DNA from: an uncultured Atopobium sp.
GTDB taxonomy: Bacteria > Actinomycetota > Coriobacteriia > Coriobacteriales > Atopobiaceae
Assembly (NCBI GenBank): GCA_937926845.1
Contig: CALBBS010000250.1
Span: forward strand, 1-16,582
Direction: 5' to 3'
Length of the DNA: 16,582 nt
Position numbers and translations under genes: made by a program
Notes under the pieces: generated by a model
Told to the model about the DNA's origin: nothing
Seen by the model: the letters and a program-made list of their open reading frames with translations, nothing else
The model's database searches: none
Shown: positions 16,456-16,582 of the stretch, piece after piece
Layout: every line of letters starts with the position of its first letter
Numbering within the stretch: position 1 is the first letter of the stretch

Positions 16456-16478
16456 AAAAACAGCCGCCTTTGACTAAG
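16456..16478 (+). terminator. Interrupted intrinsic terminator after the adhesin operon
   Basis: After the stop at 16423 the sequence runs AAAAA, then the GC-rich arm CAGCCGCCTT (16461-16470), loop TGACT (16471-16475) and AAG (16476-16478). AAG is exactly the start of the complementary arm AAGGCGGCTG, but the sequence then switches to the IS3-type end. This reads as a terminator cut in its right arm by insertion. The missing half is inferred. Confidence 0.55.
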
Positions 16479-16582
16479 TGAACTGCGTCCCAAAACTTGG
16501 ACGAATTTAATAAAGAGCTAGGCCACCAAGGACTGATTCCGGAACTCCTCCGGGGTCAGTCCTTTTAGTTTAACCTGACGCC
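16479..16582 (-). mobile_element. Right end of an IS3-family insertion sequence (cut by window edge)
   Basis: The sequence from TGAACTGCGTCC (16479) begins with the TG typical of IS3-family termini and lies just beyond the transposase stop codon, as expected for the right inverted repeat. The transposase reads leftward toward this end. The inner boundary and the other terminus are outside the window. The bases AAG or TAAG just before it would be the target-site duplication if the element is intact. Confidence 0.75.
16518..16582 (-). CDS. IS3-family transposase, C-terminal 20 residues only
   Basis: On the minus strand the visible codons give RQVKLKGLTPEEFRNQSL and then VA before a TAG stop at 16520-16518. 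The pattern (K)-L-K-G-L-(T/S)-P-x-(E/Q)-(F/Y)-R-x-Q-S is the characteristic end of the OrfB integrase-type transposase of IS3 elements. Everything upstream, including the DDE catalytic core and any frameshift site, is outside the window, so completeness and activity cannot be judged. Confidence 0.8.
   Translation of the reverse strand, partial: RQVKLKGLTPEEFRNQSLVA

Noticed and set aside
1..16582. CRISPR array, tRNA, rRNA or phage genes
   Set aside because: I saw no regularly spaced short direct repeats with unique spacers, no tRNA-like cloverleaf, no rRNA-like sequence and no phage structural genes. All long repeats are coding repeats in the adhesins.

Overview
The window looks like chromosomal DNA of a Gram-positive bacterium of moderate G+C content. 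Two very large secreted proteins end in sortase-type sorting signals, and the housekeeping genes and gene style resemble oral or gut Coriobacteriia (Atopobium/Lancefieldella-like Actinomycetota). That placement is inferred from protein style only, with no database search.

Left half (1-7363): mostly minus-strand genes. In transcription order (right to left) they are an HD-domain phosphohydrolase, a short MetE-like (YxjG/YxjH type) methionine synthase-family protein with its own candidate promoter and a strong intrinsic terminator, a WYL-domain regulator, a RimJ/RimL-like GNAT acetyltransferase, and a translationally coupled pair of CydD/CydC-like ABC exporter half-transporters, the second cut by the left edge. 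One small plus-strand gene, a stand-alone HIRAN protein, is divergent from the acetyltransferase and convergent with the WYL gene. The 18-bp dyad TGTCCA-N6-TGGACA occurs twice, once in the divergent HIRAN/GNAT intergenic region and once in the terminator just upstream of the WYL gene. It is a candidate shared operator.

Middle (7364-7898): about 530 bp without a recognisable gene, visibly AT-rich, with small dyads and a candidate promoter. It is the likely control region of the adhesin operon.

Right half (7899-16423): two plus-strand genes 44 bp apart, presumably one operon, encoding surface proteins of 1342 and 1483 residues. The first has a signal peptide, a Thr/Ser-rich stalk, a parallel beta-helix (pectate-lyase-like fold), Listeria/Bacteroides-type (InlB B-like) repeats, two unrecognised ~220-residue tandem modules and an atypical TPYTG sorting signal. 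The second has a signal peptide, about 900 residues of mostly unrecognised beta-rich sequence, a CnaB-like domain, two Spy0128/FctA-like pilin domains with apparent Lys/Glu/Asn isopeptide triads, a Pro-rich wall-spanning stretch and a canonical LPDTG signal. No sortase gene is in view.

Right edge (16479-16582): the 3' end of an IS3-family element. It appears to have inserted into the right arm of the intrinsic terminator that would have ended the adhesin operon.
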